This document shows positions 60,230-64,000 of a stretch of 64,000 nucleotides of DNA, piece by piece. The DNA comes from Margaritifera margaritifera (taxonomy: Eukaryota > Mollusca > Bivalvia > Unionida > Margaritiferidae): NCBI GenBank assembly GCA_029931535.1, contig JAQPZY010001240.1, positions 1,230,001-1,294,000 on the forward strand, written 5' to 3'. Below the pieces are notes generated by a model. It ran no database searches. It was not told where the DNA came from and worked only from the letters and a program-made list of their open reading frames with translations. Within the stretch, counting starts at the first letter, position 1. The number at the start of each line of letters is the position of its first letter. Both the position numbers and the translations under genes were made by a program.

Positions 60230-62685
60230 ATCCATTAGAAGTGAGCATGTATAAAACTGACGTTATCGCAATTTTGAATTTCACATTTGAGTGTAAATCA
60301 GTAGAAGATATAGAGAAATATAATGATCTGATAACTAAAAGTGTAATAACTACTTTGGAAAGATATATTCCAAAGTCTGAATTCAAATTATATTTGAATT
60401 CATACTGGAAGAAAAATGGCCCGATAAGCTACATAAAACAATGAGAAAAGAGCGCGGAGAATGGATCAAAGCAAGAAAAACTAGAGGATCAGACAGTAAC
60501 AGCAACAAAAAATACAATTACGAAAACAGAGAATTCAGATAGAAACATAGGCTAGAGAAAAAAAGTATATAAAGAGTATTTATTTGAAGAAATAGGAAAG
60601 AGTGCATAACTGGGAATAGATGAATTCTACAAAGTCATGCGGGAAAGTAGGAAATATAAATCAGATTATAGTAATATTGTATTTCGTGGAGTAGAATCAA
60701 ATGATCCTGACGAATGTGTTAATTTATGGAAACTGTATTTTTCTGAATTAAGTGATACAACAGATGAGGAATATATTGATTGTGAGAATGTCAAGAAGAT
60801 GTACGAACAAAGCAAATTAGAGATTGATAACATAAATGTGATATATCCAAGAGGAGGAGGTATTACAGCATATCAAGTCTCTAGAAATTAGAAAATCACC
60901 AGGCATTGACTCTGTGTCCAGTGAGCATTTAACGCATGGCGGAAAGTATCTAATCAGACATCTGACTGTCCTTTTTAATTATAAAATCCAGTTTGAATAT
61001 TTACCTAATGTATATAGATGTGGGATGATTCTACTGATATACAAACAACATGGCAAAGATAAAAAGGATCCGGTGAATTATCATGGTATAACATTGACAT
61101 CTTGTCTGTGAAAATTGTTGAAAAAATATTGATGACCAGAATTCAAAAGTACTTACACAAAATAAACTTTCTACATCCATATCAGTTTGGATTTCGTAAA
61201 GAGGCTTGAGCTATCTCTGCTGCATTTACCCTTCAAGAATGTATAATGTACTATATAAATAAAAACTCTAATATGTATGCTGTTTTCCTGGATAACTAAA
61301 AGGCGTTCGATATACTGTGGCATTGAGGACTATTACAAAAATTAAAATAGTTGGGAATTGATGCAAAAATTGGGAGAATAATCGCCCATTTCTACACACA
61401 GTCAAGTGTTTGTATATCGTGTTGAGGACGTATAGCGTACACATTTCCGTTACGAAGGGGAGTCGGTCAAGGGCGTGCAATGTAGTATTTTCTTGTTCTC
61501 GTGTATATAAATGATCTATTGAATGAATTAGTAATGACTAATTGAGGTTTAACAATGGGTCAGATGAACATACCTGGCGTACTTTTAGTAGACGATACTA
61601 CTCTTCTAAGTTCTACTCTGAATGGATTGCAGATCGTGAATACAGCTTATCAGTATGCACAGAAATGGAGATTGAATATAAACCAAGCAAGAGTAATTGG
61701 ATGATAGTCAGTGGAAACAAGAAAGTGTATTCGTCAAATAGAATTACTTTGAGATTACGGGATATTCCTAGAACAAAAACAGTGAATTATGCGGGAGTTA
61801 CTTTTTCCCAGTCAATGAAAATTAATGATCGTGTGGACTATTTTAGTGATATAGCTAAACGTGTAATAAACTCACTATACTCAATTGTATTACTGTAAAT
61901 GAAAATGGAATGAACCATGTACTTTCTGTGAAAGTGTGGGAAAGAGTTATATTGCCGTCTGCTTATATGGCTCAGAACTCTGGCTCAATATGACATATCA
62001 GGGCATTGAAACATTCGAGAAAATACAACGTTATTTCGCCCGGAGAGTTCAAGGTTTCCCTCAAAGATCGCTGATAGGATCCACTACAGCATGCATGGGA
62101 ATGATTTCAATGGAAGCTCGCATTGATAAGCAAAAACTTATATTTTTAGGTCGTATTTGTACAACATAGGCAAATTTAACTGCCAAAAAAGATTTCCCTC
62201 TGGACTGTTGGCAATTTGATTTTTGATCCCAAACATAGATATAATTATTATATATATGACATATAGTATGTGCTCAAAAAGTATGATTTATAAGATTACT
62301 TTATTTTCACTGGAAGGTTTCTAGACAAATTAACATGGAAAGACTTACTTGGGACAAGAATTCAGGTATTCGAGGAGAGAAAACATGAAACGAGTATCAG
62401 AATCCAAGTAAGGGATTTGATCGATTTTTTAAAATTCATCCAGGATTAAAAATGCACCATTTATGGAAACATGGCTATATTTACTCAAGCAGAAAAATGG
62501 AGTATGGGACATTAATTCGTGATTTCTGTGATCAATTAGATGATAATATACTGATTATGCTAATTTGTGGTTTAAATGATATTTCAGAACAATTGGAACT
62601 CGAGTCATGGATAAATGTGATAAGACTATCTACCAAGTACTTCATTAAGGTAAAGGATGTTATATATTCGATTGATTAGAGAGCT
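60230..62685 (+). pseudogene. Non-LTR retrotransposon ORF2, reverse transcriptase and C-terminal part, broken
   Basis: Continues the LINE across many stops and frame changes. Readable parts: the linker (60217-60444 and 60637-60891), KSPGIDS-like and YHGITLTSC motifs (60890-61110), QFGFRK (61182-61199), the active-site motif A FLDN-stop-KAFD with TAA at 61297-61299, motif C VDD at 61588-61596 (more usually ADD), and the C-terminal LYGSELW and RRVQGFPQRS (61960-62060). The order and motifs are certain for a reverse transcriptase. The clade is not resolved; similar ORF2s are abundant in molluscs. Its end near 62685 lies about 100 bp before a solo LTR. Confidence 0.85.
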
Positions 62686-62788
62686 TACACAGAATATAAT
62701 GCAAGAAATAAGTGTATCGAACTGCAAAGCGAGTAGTATATATTTTTGATGTGAAGTATTGCAAAAGTATATACAAATATATGATGTA

Positions 62789-63679
62789 TGTTACGGAATT
62801 TTGTATCATCTTTAAATTATAATATAGTTTTCATTTAATTTATTATATCTGTATTATAAATTCTTTAATTTAGTAGCATACGCTATAGTATACGTTGATT
62901 ACAGAATGCCACATGAGTCAGTGTTTATATCCAGGGAAAATCAATAATGATGTCGGTCAACCACGTGTTTAGTGCGTGATGTTCATGGCCTAGATCCAAT
63001 GTCTTTATAGAAGTCAACACTGTGTTTATTTGAAATTAAGGTCTTATTATTGAAGTGCTAAAAACCTTTAAGGCTGACATGCGTGACCTAGTTTCTGATT
63101 GGTTCAGTAAAAGTTGTTTACTGTAGGATGGAATTGTTTAGAACATAGTTACAGAGTTAAGGGTTATTATCTTTTGCGCAGTAATATGCTATATACTGCC
63201 ATGTGGCCAGATTGAACGCTCATTCTTATACAGTTACGGAAGATCATAAAGAGAGAGGAGAATTATTTATTGTTTGAGATTTAGTTTAGTGGAAAATCTA
63301 TTATATACATAGTACAATTTGGATTTAAGTACTATTGTTCAAGGAATTTAACAATACTCTACATTCATATGGGTTTGCCTTCGATTATAAACATTTTGGA
63401 TTTAGAACTGAAAATCGTTGGTATATAATAGCATTCGATACCCATTCATTCCGAACATTCATTCATTCGGAATACTTTGGATTAACTTCTGGATTATTGA
63501 AGTGTATAGTACAATTTAGGACTACTTAAGGAAATTCTACACTGTTAGTTATTTTTAATTCTTTCACTTTGTTTGTTTAAAATATTTTATATTTTAGAAA
63601 ATTAAATTTGTATTTGAGAAATTGTGAAAGCTTGTTTGAGTCGTTCTTTCTTTTGTTACATTGACCCCTAGTCGTAACA
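62789..63679 (+). mobile_element. Solo LTR (Gypsy-like)
   Basis: An 891-bp segment with perfect short inverted ends, TGTTACG at 62789 and CGTAACA ending at 63679, flanked by ATGTA and ATGGA, a 4-of-5 match to a 5-bp target duplication. No primer-binding site or coding region follows, so this looks like a solo LTR left by recombination. Its final 50 bp, reversed, share TGTTACGACT and TGTAACA-AAAGAAAG with the pieces at 1438 and 57880. Confidence 0.65.
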
Positions 63680-64000
63680 ATGGATATTAAATGATTTAAC
63701 AGAAAACAGTATCTCAGTTGATAGAAACTCAAAGCAAGTGACTGCAAACAATTCCTTGCACAATACGTATGTTTCAGATGTAATATATGAAATCATATGT
63801 AATTGCAAGTGCCGGGATTAATTGATTTATAATTTTGCTCACTCTTGATGTATAGATAATTCATAGGGCTTCATAAGATTTGAATTGTATATTTTCCTGA
63901 CTTTATGTATTGTATTGCATTTCTTTAAATTATCTCAAAATGTTAAAAAATGGAGGAAGAAAAGAATATCAATCAATCTCTCTCTCTCTCTCCCTCTCTC
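63680..64000. other. No gene; (CT)n at the window edge
   Basis: AT-rich sequence ending in a CT dinucleotide tract from about 63977 to the end. Confidence 0.6.

Overview
This is an animal nuclear genome window, very AT-rich and dominated by repeats, with no bacterial features. It holds long (TA)n, (TG)n, (GA)n and (TTA)n tracts, coding pieces bounded by GT-AG splice signals, a TATA-box promoter, and relics of animal transposon families (pogo/Tigger, mariner, non-LTR LINE, Gypsy-like LTR). Short dispersed motifs such as AAGGGACATAACTCT are, from memory, typical of bivalve and other mollusc genomes, so a marine mollusc is my best guess. The species cannot be read from the sequence.

Layout. 1-7.4 kb: microsatellites, a possible LTR relic, a decayed minus-strand helical-repeat gene (2716-3996) and a 220-bp element built of nested palindromes (7207-7427). 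8.5-11.06 kb: a degenerate ~2.5 kb satellite in two blocks that seem to lie in opposite orientation. 12.33-15.97 kb: copy A of a segmental duplication. 16.6 kb: a tRNA-like SINE. 21.9-23.2 kb: an inverted repeat of coding-looking DNA, then a 415-bp TIR element. 23.8-27.6 kb: exons of a minus-strand gene for a secreted EF-hand protein, with signal peptide and TATA box. 29.5-30.3 kb: a tandem repeat. 30.3-41 kb: mostly featureless AT-rich DNA with a 32-bp minisatellite and one unexplained ORF. 41.04-47.26 kb: copy B of the duplication, which carries a 794-bp tandem duplication and a complete 1504-bp Tigger-like transposon with an intact ORF limited to the DNA-binding domains. 47.28-47.84 kb: a frameshifted gene of a family I recall as repeated in aquatic invertebrates. 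51 kb: a 43-bp minisatellite. 52.87-53.76 kb: a mariner relic. 55.5-56.2 kb: two plus-strand exons, one Myb/SANT-like. 57.3-58.1 kb: a Gypsy-type gag fragment next to an LTR-like piece. 59.2-62.7 kb: a LINE ORF2 relic, followed by a solo LTR (62789-63679).

Only two coding stretches look undamaged over their visible length: the EF-hand exons and the Tigger-like DNA-binding ORF. Most other protein-coding sequence is transposon debris. The most informative structure is the A/B duplication, because copy A supplies the unoccupied site for the transposon in copy B and so orders the two events.
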